64,000 bases of DNA from Rhipicephalus microplus (taxonomy: Eukaryota; Arthropoda; Arachnida; Ixodida; Ixodidae). Below are positions 45,514-58,220 of the stretch, piece by piece. Position numbers and translations under genes: made by a program. Where the stretch lies: NCBI RefSeq assembly GCF_043290135.1, contig NC_134710.1, positions 202,486,692-202,550,691 of the forward strand, given 5' to 3'. Positions within the stretch are counted from its first letter, which is position 1, and every line of letters begins with the position of its first letter. A model generated the notes under the pieces. It ran no database searches. It was not told the DNA's origin and worked only from the letters and a program-made list of their open reading frames with translations.

Positions 45514-46740
45514 TGCATTCAGACGACAGACCGCGATACACGGACAAAGTGGCTCGCTGCAGTGTGCATTGACCCACTCATTCTCACGAGCGAGGAGGCC
45601 GCATTTGAGACCAGACTTGTTTCAAAGGAGGAACTCTGAGACATAACGGACTGCTTGGTGCATATACGACAAGTTTTGTGACGCACGAACGACTCAAAGC
45701 CAAGAAATCATTGGATACTTGACTAGTGGGTTTGTCCACGAACCTTCGCTGACAAGTCACGGTGACTGCGTCGCTGTGGGCGCAAAAGTAAGATAATCTG
45801 AAATTATATTCTATCTGCAAGCGCTAAATTCGAGTTTATCCCTGAATTTGATACTAGTGCGAATATGGTTGAAGTGTCGGGCTTAACAGCGCTTAGAAAC
45901 TTGCACGTGAAAAACCATTGCACGGGGCAGATTAGATTATAATAAACTGCACATGACGACTGAAAGTTCGACCTGGTTGGCTCACCCACAGCTTTGATCA
46001 ATCTAATGAAAAGTATCAGGAGCATTAAATTATTCACTTGACCAAGCCACGTGTGCTTTCACGCAAGTGTACTGAGGCAGGTCATTTTAACGAGAAAAAC
46101 AAAAGCGTGTGAGTGTACCGTGCATGTATTTAATGAATAGTATAACGTTAAGTACTCATCTGTGTTGTGCTTTTCGCAGACGTTTCTGCCAAGTCATTGA
46201 AACTGACTGCGTTTACTGTGTTATGGTAATTTCTTTATTTTCGTGTTTAGTTCACATCTGAATTACTCAAAGCTGCCAGAATCTGAACTCGACTGAGTTT
46301 CCATTCGCAGGTGAACCACTCTAAAGCACTTACCCCGCAGCCTTGTTAAAATCGGCCTGGCGAAGACGGCTGAATCACTTGCTACGACGCTTCGCCGCAA
46401 CATGCAGTGTACGGCTACATGACCGCTTTCGGCAAGGAATAAAATTTGATCGGTTTTGTGTACTCAGGATCGTCATTCTTCAATTTTGTCGGATGGCTGC
46501 ACACAAATACGGCACAATCAAGCATGATAAGGGATGGTGGGCGCAAAAAAACGGCTCAACTTTAGCATCACGCAGAGGCACACACGTGTGTACGTGACCC
46601 TAGTCATGGCGGCCGGAAGTAGTGCCTTCCCCGCAATTACCGCATGCTGTGCGGATAGCCAAAGCGTAGGCTGTGGGAGCACAGGGTAGCTCGGAAGTGA
46701 ATTCCACTTATAGGGCGCGTTAGTATAGCAGTTCTAATCT

Positions 46741-46813
46741 GTTGCCATTGCGCAGTGGATAGCGTGCTTGGTACTTGTTCAGAGGTCATCGGTTCGATAC
46801 CCGTTGACGCAAC
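46741..46813 (+). tRNA. tRNA-Arg-like sequence, probable pseudogene or SINE head
   Basis: The 73-nt unit has a paired D arm (GCGCAGTGGATAGCGT, box A), a T arm with GGTTCGATACC (box B) and ends that pair in five of seven acceptor positions. TTTTT follows at once, a Pol III terminator. Similarity is closest to tRNA-Arg, but the anticodon loop is irregular (A at position 33), so a working tRNA is unlikely. Confidence 0.5.
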
Positions 46814-47350
46814 TTTTTCAGTGACATGTTATTGCGTACAATTTTTGACGTCATTTCCGTAACAGAAACACGTCGTTGAATCTTAGTGGACCCCGGCATC
46901 CGTCAGTTTCACGTTGAAATTCAGCAGATCTCCTGAATTGTGGGAATCGGTTTCATGCGAAGCTGTGAGCGAGTACATGTTTATGCTGTATTTTTTTCTT
47001 TTCGACATGCGTTACGGGGTACACGTCGACGTGTTTTCTTAAAGAGTAGAAGTGGTGACCTGACGCAACCTCAGCACTGACGTTGGGCAACTACGTAAAT
47101 ATTTTTTACGAAAACAAAGTGCACTCTATTCTGCGATTATGTGAATGTCATTTATTAGCGCATTCCCCCTTTGCCGAGCAACGCTAGAATATAGATTTCT
47201 GAGTCATATGAGACATGACGTGTACCTGTATAGTAGGAGTACATATGAAATGTTTATCTCGTTCTTATAAATTTAGATAGCTAGCATAGTATTCATAATT
47301 ACTTTGCACCGACTTGATGTTTGCACAGTACCTTTACCAAAGCAGATTCA

Positions 47351-47424
47351 ATACCTTGCGTGGTTCTGTAGTAGAATACACGACTGCCACACGAAATGCT
47401 GGAGTTCGATTCCTCCTGGGATAC
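47351..47424 (+). tRNA. tRNA-Gly(GCC)-like pseudogene
   Basis: TGGTTCTGTAGTAGAATACA followed by CGACTGCCACACG matches the D arm and anticodon arm of tRNA-Gly(GCC). GGAGTTCGATTCCTCC is a well-paired T arm. The acceptor ends do not pair well, and a T-rich stretch follows. It is probably a tRNA-derived repeat. Confidence 0.55.
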
Positions 47425-49998
47425 TGATTTTTATTCTTTGCACTCATTGGATCAACGCTGCCTATGCCGGATTTCCCAACTGTTCTCCTTTTTAAATTAC
47501 CGACGTCTGTTAATTATCACTGCTCCAAGGTAGATACAAACCGCATGCTGCCCGTTGTATAGAATATGTGACACACATGACTGAAAGAAAGTTTCATGAC
47601 GTACACATAATTTTCACATTATGTCTGGATCTTACATATATGTTCTCATACCCTTGTGTTCCCTATGCCGATTTTGGTCTGTACTTATATGAGGCAAATA
47701 CGAGAGTACCAGTGTAGCTAACTAGATATGTAAATAAGTAGATAAAAATGCTCAAAACACCTATGAGCAGGTGATAAAGGGAATGCTATGAGCGTTCCCT
47801 TTATAACGGGGCAGTGACATGAGTGCCACCGGACTCGCAAGAAAAAAAAAAAACGAAAAGAAATCTTTTTTTTTCTGTTGGCCTATTGCCTTATCTAATT
47901 CGATTAAATTGATCATTTATAACAAAAAATATAAATTTGTGTTTCATCTCTCTGCCTCTTCAGGCAGAATGACGTCATTTTCCCACTATTTCTGTCCTTT
48001 ACCTTTACTTTTCTGCCACCAATACTCTAACAGTCTATTACTTGCTTATATCGCAGACGTGTCCAGCTTTCCATGTTTGTTCCTGAAACTCAATGCCTCA
48101 TCTAGGCTTGTACCGACACGTATACCTGGGTGGATATGGCCCCATTCAATCAGAACATGTTCGTACAGCATGTACATTGTTCTTCTTTATTGAATCGTGC
48201 GCTTCAACACTACGCTTTCTAAGGCAACCCGACCTCACTTCGAACAGTAAAACGCTCTTCAATAAAACATATCCCTCTTTATGGAAGTTATCGAAGTTGG
48301 GGAGGTGCCACTTGGCGGGAGGCCTGGGTGACGTCACGGCACGGAGTCTTCGATGCCCTGCGCAGCGCACCTACATAACATGCGCTCTCTTCGTGCGCTG
48401 TTCCGCTGTGTGCGTTCGATTTTTGCTTGTCTCAATCTGCAGATGAATGACGAAAACTGAATCGATAATGTACCTGATAAAACGACAAAACGTTTACTGT
48501 TGCTTCTGTGCAATTGGCAACAGTGCTCGCACTCACCGATTATGAAAGGGGTGAACAGGCCTGTGTCGCGCTGTTGACACTTATGATCAGTTCCATTCCT
48601 GACCACGGCAGCCGCATTCCAACATGTGTGAAAAGAACAGGGTTCTGCTTAGAAACATCAAACTTATTGACGCATAATCATGCCGTGATCTTGAGAATCA
48701 AGATGCAATATTAGGTTGAGTTGTTATTAATGAGCAATTCTTTTAAAATATATGAGGGTTTTTTCCTCTGCCAGGGTTACTTTTATCGGGTTGATCCATG
48801 TATCTACAGAAAGCGCTTTTCGTGGTGTGTCAAGGCCCACGCTCGCGTGCAGTCTCGCGAGATATCTCGAATGCGCCACCTCAGCTGTTGTGTCCGTTTT
48901 CCTTGTGTACTTGCTCACTCACCATGTTATTCCATTTCACGCTTCTCTTGCAATAATTTTTTGGTGTATAATTCACTAAAATTATTCATATGAAGTGCAG
49001 TTGAGGTTATGTGAGGAATTTTTAATTATTGCTGTCAGATTCTGTCTTCATGCAGCATCGTAGCAACGGTGCTGACGTGCTCGCACCAGTTTAGGTAGCC
49101 ACCTTATAAACTTTGATTACGTGTAGATAGACATGTAGTGTGAGACCAGTCATCGCTTTATCGAGGAGAAGGATATTTATAATTACTTGGGTCACGTCGC
49201 TGAGTGGGCCGTCGCGACTTTCTCGCATTTATTTTGGTAACGTTGCCATCAGGGGTGCTCCCACGTGAACTGCACATTATCGTTTGTCACGCGGTAGTAG
49301 ATTGAACCAGAATTTCAAGCAAAGCAGGGTATACGACTATCTAATATCTGGCGAATGTTGAGAAGAGATGTATACTTATACGATATGAGTGAACGTACAT
49401 CTCAACATTTCTAAAATCGTTGCGTGTGGCAGTATTGTTTTGTTTATTTGCAGAATATGTCAAGTGATGGCTTTTCACAGACAGGTTCGTGTAAAAATAG
49501 TGCAATTCTGTCAGATGTTTTAGATAAATTGCAAATGCAGGCGTAACTAGCACGGTAAACCGCTATCTATTCAGTGAATTCAAAGCATCCTAGTTTCCCT
49601 TGCAATATTTCGGCACACATATGCTTTGACCCTGGAATCTATGCTTAGCTATAACCGCATCAGCACCACATAGCACATTTTCTTAGCACCCATTTTTTGG
49701 TGTTCGCGAGAAAAACAACTATAGCGTCTCGGCGTCTCACTGTCCTTCGTCATCATTTTCAGAGCAACTCTTCCGTTTGGAGAGCTGTCTACCGAGCTAA
49801 ATTAGCTTGGATAACTTTCACCAGTTTTGAAAACATTCCCCTTGCACCCTGAGAGAGCGGTGTCACGAAATTGAGAAGTAATTACTACCGTATTGCTAGA
49901 GCGGGTACACGGCGGGCGCAGAAGGCGGCAAGTGGCGGCGGAGTAGGCGAGTCCTTGCCATGACGTTACATCGCCGCGACCGCAGCAAATAGTGGTTA

Positions 49999-50799
49999 TG
50001 GTGCATTCAGACGACGGATCGAATCCAGATGTGGCGGGGCGGACGGCGCGTCACGTGACCTCACATCAGCGATTCCCCTCGTCCGCGACTCGTCCATGGG
50101 CTCGCGGACGGATGAACCCGACCTGTTTCTCACATCGGGATTCTGGCGGGAGAAAGCCGATACTTCAGCGGATTAGCTCGGGGTTTCTGGCAACCAGTAC
50201 ACTTTTCGTCTGCTCGTGGCATGTCCTCCATGGCTCGCGGATAGCTGCATGACTGGTCGGCATCATCTACGCTTGAGCTTGGTTTACTTAGTTTCCGGGG
50301 GCTTTGTTCTCAAGTGATTAAATACGCAGAAATCACTTTTGGTGGTTCGGGAAATGTCGCCGCCGTCGTTTGACACGCGAAATTCTTAGCCGTCATGGTG
50401 GTGAAATATTCCAACTTTTGCAACCGGCGGCGTGCCGCTTCTAAAAAAGGATGGGGGACGCGTTCAAAAGTTCTACAAGTGGCGAACAATGTAGTTGAAA
50501 GAACATTCTGCCATCAACTACCTTTCCTCCTGAAAGAATAACACTCCTCGTTCATTTGTCACAGCGCGACAGACATCGCAGTCAAGCGTCGCTTCTTGCG
50601 GGCATCCATGTTGAATACTCTCAAACCGGTCTGCTTTCAGCAGGCGCAGGTGAACGCCGAACCTGCTGTCGAGGGTAATCCGGCTGTTTTCTCCTAGGAT
50701 ACCGTCCGTCGTGTGGATGCGCCTGCAGGCGGATCATCCGCGGATTAGCCGTCCGCGTGCACGACAAATCCGGATTCGGTCCGTCGTCTGAATGCACCA
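49999..50799. mobile_element. TIR element, copy 2 (801 bp)
   Basis: It has the same ends and interior as 44701-45513, in the same orientation, with small indels. The left flank ATAGTGGTTA resembles ATAGTGGTA just after the right end, a possible 9-10-bp TSD offset by three bases; ATAGTGGTTA-like units then repeat again. Confidence 0.85.
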
Positions 50800-51737
50800 T
50801 CAATAGTGGTATAGTGGTTAATAGTGGTTATACACGGCCGGGCTAGACAGCACCTGTGCGCTCGCTTTTTATGGCCTTCGCATAGGGTGTAGTACATGCT
50901 TCTCGCTACTCCTTTGAGGAGTGCGCTGCGGCCCTGCCCTCTTCCGCCGCTCCGTACAGCGCTCGCAACGCCAGAAAATGAGTTCGGGCGCACTTCTCCA
51001 CTCACCACGTGTTGAAAATCAAGTTGCTTAGTCGTTGAAGACGCACGAATGGTTTATGGCATTCCTCACACTCGATAATGCTAGGCTTGAACCTATATAC
51101 CCCTGAAGAGTGCACTTTGCTGGCTGTGTTATAAGCCCCGAAGTGCGCGCATGACCGTAGCCTCTTTGTGACAGAAAGCGCCACATCACACACCTCTTAC
51201 AAGTTCATCTGGGTACGCTGAATGCTTTCTTCCATCACATTTTATTTGACGCAAAAGAAACACGGCCTTTTTTTCTCCTTTCTGTGCATCTGTTGCGATT
51301 TCCTTGAAACATGCGTGGTGCTTGCTTTCGCGGTAATATTGGGATGCCCTTTTCTCTACTTTCAGCCATTGCTGCACCTTCTCGCATTTTGAGCGATGGT
51401 TCAACACTTGGGAGCGCAATCATCCTATTATAGTCTGGTATCTACCCGCGCGATGAGCGTCACTGTTTATTGTTTGCATGCAAACATTTACTGCTTCTTG
51501 TTCAGTGAAAGCGTCTTATGAAGTTGCAACATCCAGATCTGTTTAATTGGTATCCGCTTTTCGCTTCCTTGATGATCGATGTAGGGGCGAAGCTCGTGAA
51601 GCAGGACCTTTGCGAGGCTTCTATGCACTTGAAATCATGTAGGAAGGATGGTTCTTGAAAAGAGTTGGTGCGGAGTCTGGAATAAGTTTTATGATGCGGA
51701 AAGCACGCACATAGTCTCCATCTCGCAAGCGTCTGCT
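50800..51737. other. Unassigned sequence
   Basis: Only short overlapping frames are seen and no domain is recognised. Confidence 0.5.
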
Positions 51738-51754
51738 GCATACGACTCTCGATG

Positions 51755-51995
51755 ATGATGATGATTTGTGGGGTTTAACGTCCCAAAACCACTATTTGAT
51801 TATGAGAGACGCCGTAGTGGAGGGCTCCGGAAATTTTGACCACCTGGGGTTCTTTAACGTGCACCCAAATCTGAGTACACGGGCCTACAACATTTCCGCG
51901 TCCATCGGAAATGCAGCCGCCACAGCCGGGATTTGATCCCGCGACCTGCGTGTCAGCAGCCGAGTATCTTAGCCACTAGACCACCGTGGCAGGGC
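51755..51995 (-). mobile_element. SINE family A, full-length copy with 17-bp TSD
   Basis: The copy is 241 bp, in reverse orientation, with an (ATG)n tail (on the plus strand ATGATGATGATT). The TSD is GCATACGACTCTCGATG at 51738-51754 and 51996-52012, a perfect match. This is probably the youngest SINE insertion in the window. Confidence 0.97.
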
Positions 51996-52012
51996 GCATA
52001 CGACTCTCGATG

Positions 52013-53415
52013 CAGACTTGTCATTAATGATGAGGTTGTCTCTCGCAATATTCTTTTGACACTTGGCGCACAGCTCAATATTGTTAGGGGATCGGTGAGA
52101 AGAAACACCGAGTGTTTTCCCCGAACTGGATTTGCAATACGGAACCACGGCGATCAAGCAGCAGTGACGGAACACAGCAATACACCTTCCCGCAGCTAAT
52201 ATATATCCATGAGCATAGTGCACGTACTGAAGGTTGTGCGACTGCCTTCTCAACCCGAGAAATCACTGTAGACTGAACACTGACAAAGCACCGAATGAAA
52301 TGCAGCCATGGTGGGTAAATCCCACAATATAGCAAGCCACACAAGATATAAAAGGCAATGGACGACAACCTGATTGTAGCATTAAGCTACAAGAGAATTC
52401 ATACAGATTTTTCAGAAAAACAGCAGCTTACTTGGCAAAAAATTGGAATGTCAATTTCTATTTCTAAACATGTTTTATGAACACGAAGGATAGTGCAGAG
52501 CTGATTTGCACTAAAGTTTTAGTTCCGGCGCAAGCGGCTTGCGAGCGTAAGCAGCTGCGTTAATCGCATTCTTCGTCGACGTGGCTTGCAGTGTATACAA
52601 AGGAATGCAAAAGGGCTTGGGGTCTCTGGAATCGATATTTCCAGGTGGTGTCAACACCTTGACAATGCACAGTACCATTTCCTGTGCGTGCCGTCCGAAG
52701 GCGTTATTCAGCAGCAAGGGTCCTCCATTTTTTTTACTTTCTTTCTCTTCATACGCAGTTTTTTAGCCGTTAGATATACAACACACGTACGTGTTTAAAA
52801 GAGTTGTCAGGCTGCAAACAGCAGCTATTAGCCCTGAAAACCACTGCAAACGTATTTGGAAAAATAAAAGAAAAATAGAAAATAGCTAGCAAAGGGAATG
52901 TGCGCTAGTAATTCCGTGAGCGACCCCTCTTAATTGAGACGTCTTTGTCCGACGAAACCAAGGGCCAAAGGTGTTTAGTGACCTCTGCTTCCAGAACAGG
53001 TGCAGCATTCTTTACCTTTCTCCCTAATCATTGCCAGTGCTTTATGCTTCCTCAATGCCTCTCAGCCTCTTCTACATTTCACTGTGTTTTAGCTTGCATT
53101 ATCCATGAGCACATAGATACCTACATTAAGTGGCAAGCCGTCTGGTGATATGTTTTTTTTTTTTTTTAAGTAGAAGATCCTTCCTCTATGCCTGATCTTA
53201 TTATTACCCCTTCCCCTCTTCGTGGAGAACCCCCATTCCACGGTTTCACATCAACAAACTTTCTTGTGCCATATGTCCTGCGCAAAAGATGCACGTTCAG
53301 GGTCACCGTGCCCCTACCGCCGACGGCTGGTGAAAAATACTCAGGAGTCAGAAACTCTCCCATTGCATTCCGGACGGGTGAGAAGGCCATAAGGAAAAAA
53401 GCGCACACAGGTACA
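52013..53415. other. Unassigned sequence
   Basis: No gene is supported. There is a T-run at 53152-53167 and short open frames only. Confidence 0.5.
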
Positions 53416-53419
53416 GTCC

Positions 53420-53640
53420 AGCCCGGCCGTGAGTTATGGAGCTCGACTGCTGACCCGAAGCTCGCGGGGTAGAATCTCGTTTCCGCGGCGGTTGCCGCAT
53501 TTCGGTGGATGCGGGAAGCCCGTGTACTTGGATTTAGGCATATGTTAATAAACCCCCGGGGGATCTAATTTCCATAACCCTCCTCTAAGGCACCCCTCCC
53601 CAATAATTATAACCGTGTTTTTGGATGTTAAACCTTCATA
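53420..53640 (+). mobile_element. SINE family A, old copy
   Basis: Head CCCGGCCGTGAGTTATGGAG, then CGACTGCTGACCCGAAGCTC, body GCATTTCGGTGGATGCGGGA, and the end TTTGGATGTTAAACC. Order is preserved but divergence is high. Confidence 0.75.
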
Positions 53641-56265
53641 ATTATAGCGTGACATGCAATCATTCCTTGATAATCCCAGTGATAGGAAAAGGTAGCGGTT
53701 GTCACCTTGCCCATGCTTTAGACCTGCTGTCAGATCAAAGGTCTTGAGCCGATCCTCAACGCGTACCATAATCACGTGAACAGCAATAAACTTAGCGGCG
53801 GGATATCTTGATGCACAACCATGCTAGAAGGATTCAGCCAAGTGGAAGTGTACGAAAACACGACGGCATGAAACTTTTTAGTACAAACATGGCCACTTTC
53901 TGTAGTCACTAAACATTTTACTATTCAACCTTAACTGGAAGGCTGCCAATGATACTTACCATCAAACTTTTTGTCCCCAGGATACATAACTCACTGGCTA
54001 GGATGAACTTCATGTACCACCCAGCGTTAAAGTTTAAGCAGACCATAAATCTCAAGTTTGATCACCCTATATATCATAATAACGCGGAAGAAGCAATGCT
54101 AATCAGTTTCTGATATCCAGGTCATAAAGGTACTAATATTTTCAAAGGTGGTTCATTATTATTAGAAAACATTACATTGTTCTTTAAAGCACCATATTTG
54201 TTCACATCAATGGGGAAAGAATATTGAAAAACATTGTAATAGCAGCTATAATAAAGACACAGTGTCATGGCTACGTAACGGCCAATGACTGATTTCACAC
54301 TGCGACTGATTTTGCACAACTTTCTCCCAGTCCCTCTTTGAAGCGCAGCTTGTTAGGAGCTACAGATTTTGGTGGCTTCTGTACATGAACCAGTGCCGGC
54401 CATATACAAAAATTTGACCTACGGAGGTGTGCTGGCCTAGTATCCAAAAAAGTTGGCCTTGTGCATATTTCCTTGTGCCATCTTTGAATAATCCATCTTC
54501 TGTCGATTGTGCCTTGTTAGCACTCAGCCTTTTTTGATACAACAGACTGATAGTTTATCATGGTCACTTGTCTTTTCATGGCATCACAATTCATCGTTGT
54601 CTGAACATGAACGCATGACCTAACGTTCCGGTGCTGGAATGAGTCACGATGCCAGTTCCGTAGTGGTGCGCCCTCACACCATGCCCAAAATCAATCAACC
54701 GTTTCTCTTCTGCTGATAATAGAAATAAAGACTAAGAAATAATGATAGAACTAAAGAAAAGCGGGAGTCCAGGCAGCAAATGTGAAGCTTTGCTTGCCCA
54801 CAATTGCTCTATTTAGAGAAGGGATTCCAATTTTTTTTTCGCAACATTTTTTGGTTACTAAACGATTTGCATCTTTACACTGTGTGTTTGTGAGGAGTGG
54901 CATAGGTCGACAAAAATGTGGAGCTCACTCAGACTCACTCGAAGAACACATATTGTTTTTACTCGCTCAGACTCGCTAAGCTTTTCGTCAACCAGACTCA
55001 CCCATGCTCACTAAAATGTTTCGCAGCCGGACTCTTTCAGACTCAATCTCCCCAAAAGATTGCTCACTCAGACTTACGGCTCTACCCGAGTCTGGGTAAG
55101 TGAGGCAAGTCGACTCACAAGTGAGCCTGCCAACCTATGATGAGTGGTAGGGGTTAAGGTACGATAACTCCGTGGTGCTGCGTGAAGGAACGGATTATCC
55201 AGGGTTCAAAGGGTTCAAATGAACCGGGCTCTCCGGTTTTCGGGGCCCCCCAAGGGCCATAAAAATGGCCAACTTCGTTGTTTTGTTTGAAATATAACCC
55301 TCCAGCTGGATTCCCATTGATACAAACAAATTATCTATTTCAATAGTCGATATGCATGCTCCTAAGAGATTGTTCGTTGCATAACGTACGTAACATTGGA
55401 GTCAGCTCACAGTTGTCCAGTCTGTGGTAAAAACCTTTTACTTGCCCAAGACCATGCATCGTGTCGTGGGAAGGAGCTGATTCATTGCATGGACACACAG
55501 AGCAGCCTGACGAGAATTTAACTGCTACGGTCCAACACGCAATACGAAGGTGCATAGAGAGTGGTTCCTGTTTGAAATATCGTTTAATGGGCTGAATGGA
55601 AATAACCAGTATGAAGCTGATGCATAGGTATGCTATAGTATACTTTCGATATAGTGTAAACAAAAAGGCCCACCTGTCAACTTCCGCAGTGCTCACATGC
55701 AGGCAACTAAAGCGTGCGCTACAGACCAGTGAAGTTGAAAATATAGGAAGCTATTTTTCACAAAAGCGCTCTCTGATGTTCGAGGGAAGATGTCCTCTCT
55801 TGAAATAAAGGTACTAAACAATGCTTTAGATTGAGACGAATGAAAGAAGCACACACTGTGCTTAAACTGCACTTTTAAGTGGGCGTATGCATTCTTTCTT
55901 TGAGTCTTAACTTCTCAAACAGTTTAGTCTTTTTCTGTATGATCCAATGAACTAGACAAATATTAGTGCTGTCCATGTGTTTTCACCTCCTGATAGAGTT
56001 AATTATTACGATGACAATCTGTCTAAGTGCTCTGCAAGAAAGCAAACGCCCAGGTGATATTAAACATTCGGAAAAGGCTTAGAATAAATATGGCATGTAT
56101 ACATTACAGCTAACCATCAGTTCTCATGTATTCATTGCAAAAACCGTGAATTCTCGAGCATGACCAGGTGACAAACTGGGAAAGGGCGTGGGGTGAGGGG
56201 GAAGAGGCCCCCCCTTATTTTTTTTAACCGGGTCCTTCACACTGTTAATTCGGCCCTGGGGTTAG
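53641..56265. other. Unassigned sequence with CTCAGACTCAC-type repeats at 54900-55130
   Basis: Between 54925 and 55075 the motif CAGACTCACT and its variants recur at least five times (CTCACTCAGACTCACTC, CGCTCAGACTCGCT, CCAGACTCACCC), forming an irregular CT/AG-rich repeat. A 118-codon minus-strand frame (55696-55340) shows nothing recognisable. A G/C-tract patch lies near 56180-56230. Confidence 0.45.
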
Positions 56266-57010
56266 CCACAAGCTTCTGTTCATGCTTGAGTGATATTACT
56301 CAGATTCTTCATGCAGTAAGACCGCCTGGTGTGGGCTTTGCATATTTATGCCAAAACAATGGAAGAAAATTGGATGCTTCAGAGAAGTGAGACTATGAGA
56401 TTCTATGTGTGTACTCTGCTTAGATTGGTTGCCATTTATCAACTTCACTTGAAATATTCATAACACCCAGTGTTGGTAGTGAAGGAGCTCAGACTAAATG
56501 AGTGAGGTCAGTTAAGGGTGAAGTTCTTTGGCAATGTGGCTTGAGACTAGGAAAGTTCAACGGGCCATTGGGCATGGTGCACTCATCCGTGTGTTACCAT
56601 TCAATGCACTAAGCATAGCACCATGCACACCTATTTGTACTATTCATGTGGCCAGTGACTGGCTACATCATTTGTCGAATCACTGCAGGCAACTGTTCCA
56701 CCCTGAGCAACTGAAGGAAGACGCGGCGAACAACTATGCTCACAGCCACTACGCAATACAGATAGTGGATCTGGTGCTGGACTGTATCAGGAAGCTGGCA
56801 GACCAGTGCACAGGCATGCAGGGTTTTCTCATAATCCACAGCTTAGTAGGTGGCACCGCTTGGGATTCACCTCGTTCGTCATGGAGCTCTGCCTGATGCG
56901 CTACAGCAAGAAGTACAAACTCGTGTTTACTGTCGACCCAGCCCAACAGGTACCGATCACAAAAGCCTCCAATTCAGTGCTGTATTCTTGCAAAAAGTCC
57001 AGGATAATCA
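56266..57010 (+). pseudogene. Alpha-tubulin pseudogene, copy 1: intron and exon
   Basis: An acceptor (CACTGCAG at 56681-56688) precedes an exon whose first bases G CAA CTG complete the Arg codon AG|G seen at the end of the N-terminal exon of copy 2. The exon reads [23 protein letters not shown] and [20 protein letters not shown], then is frameshifted after the position of the tubulin GGGTGSG signature. These are alpha-tubulin residues from about 84 onward. A 4-residue deletion follows HPEQL. The intron (56266-56688) is also duplicated in copy 2, so this is a segmental duplicate, not a processed copy. Confidence 0.85.
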
Positions 57011-57138
57011 GACAGTATTAAGGCATCGATGGCCCGGATGCTGGATAACCCTGTTGGTCCAGGAGTTTGTTTAATGTCGGTTGTCCATGCCAGCGTGTCT
57101 AAAATCACACTTGTCCCCAGCCGCGTGGCTGGTGTTAG

Positions 57139-57389
57139 CTGAATGCATATCTGTTCACGTAGGACAAGCGGGCGTCCAATTCAGCAATGCCTGCTGGAAA
57201 CTGTATTGCCTCGTACGTTGCTTGCAGCCTGGCAGCCAGATCTCCAGCAGCAAAACGATCGGCGGAGGTGACGACTCCTTCAACATGTTCTTCAGCGAGA
57301 CCAGCTCCGGCAAGCACGCACGTGCCCCGCACCATCTATGTTGACCTCAAGATCACGATCGTCGGCGAAGTCTGTACCAGTGCTTACAG
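57139..57389 (+). pseudogene. Alpha-tubulin pseudogene, copy 2: N-terminal exon
   Basis: After an AG acceptor it reads [19 protein letters not shown] and [18 protein letters not shown]. One frameshift after GKH is followed by [13 protein letters not shown]. It corresponds to alpha-tubulin residues of about 3-79, including the GQAG nucleotide-binding motif (intact) and [14 protein letters not shown]. It ends TAC AG, where a GT donor has become AT. The codon is split in phase with the next exon type. Confidence 0.9.
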
Positions 57390-58220
57390 ATGTGCAGCTT
57401 CTGTGCGTCTGTGACTAACTGTAGCCACTTTGCAAGATTTTGTGGTGGTTGACCAACTTCAACTCGGTTTGTGTGGTGCACACTCGTGAATCTCAATTGT
57501 CTAGAAAGGTAGAGCTCATAGATGTGGACACTGTTCGGTCCATAGCTGCTACCTTGGGTTAGCTACAAGCTTATGCTTATATTTGGGTGGCATTTATGCA
57601 GTAAAACTGTTTGGTGTCGTGTGGTCTGGTTGCGCATATTTTGCCAAACAACGGAAGCAAACGGGGCACTCTGGACAATTGAGATTACGAGCTCTTTATG
57701 CGAGTACTCTGCTTGTAATGCAAGCCATTTACAAACTTCACTTGCAATATGCCATAAACACACAGCTGCTAGTGAAGCCGTCGAAGATAAATGTGCGGGG
57801 TCAGTTGATGCCGAACCCCTTTTGCAATATGGCTTGAGACTATGAAAGTTTAGCAGGCCATTGGCCCTAGTGCACTCATGCATATGTTGCTCTTAAACGC
57901 AATAACCAAAGTAGCAGCCCTAGTTTGTTCTGCTGATGGGGTGACTGGGCCTCAAACATTTGACTCGTCTTATATAATTTTATTTTTGACTACTATAGAT
58001 ATATTCCACCCTGAACAGCTGATCAATCGCAAAGAAGACGCAGTAAACAATGAAGATTGTGGATTTGGCGCTGGACTGGATACCAGTGCACAGGCCTAGA
58101 GGGTTTCCTCATCTTCCACAGCTTGAGGCATCGGCTCATAGTTTGCTCCTCATGGAGCGCCTTTTGGTGGACTACGGCAAGGAGTCCAACAGAATCGAAA
58201 GTTGGGCTAGTTGGATATGC

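Larger units (their letters stand above)
45514..49998. other. Region without a protein gene, holding tRNA-like sequences
   Basis: Apart from the tRNA-like units at 46741 and 47351, no exon or domain is seen. A small hairpin sits at 47774-47804 (ATAAAGGGAA and its inverted copy). 48290-48420 is GC-rich with several short frames but nothing recognisable. Confidence 0.45.

Noticed and set aside
56806..57074. Independent small genes in the tubulin region
   Set aside because: The frames are shifted pieces of alpha-tubulin exon and intron sequence.
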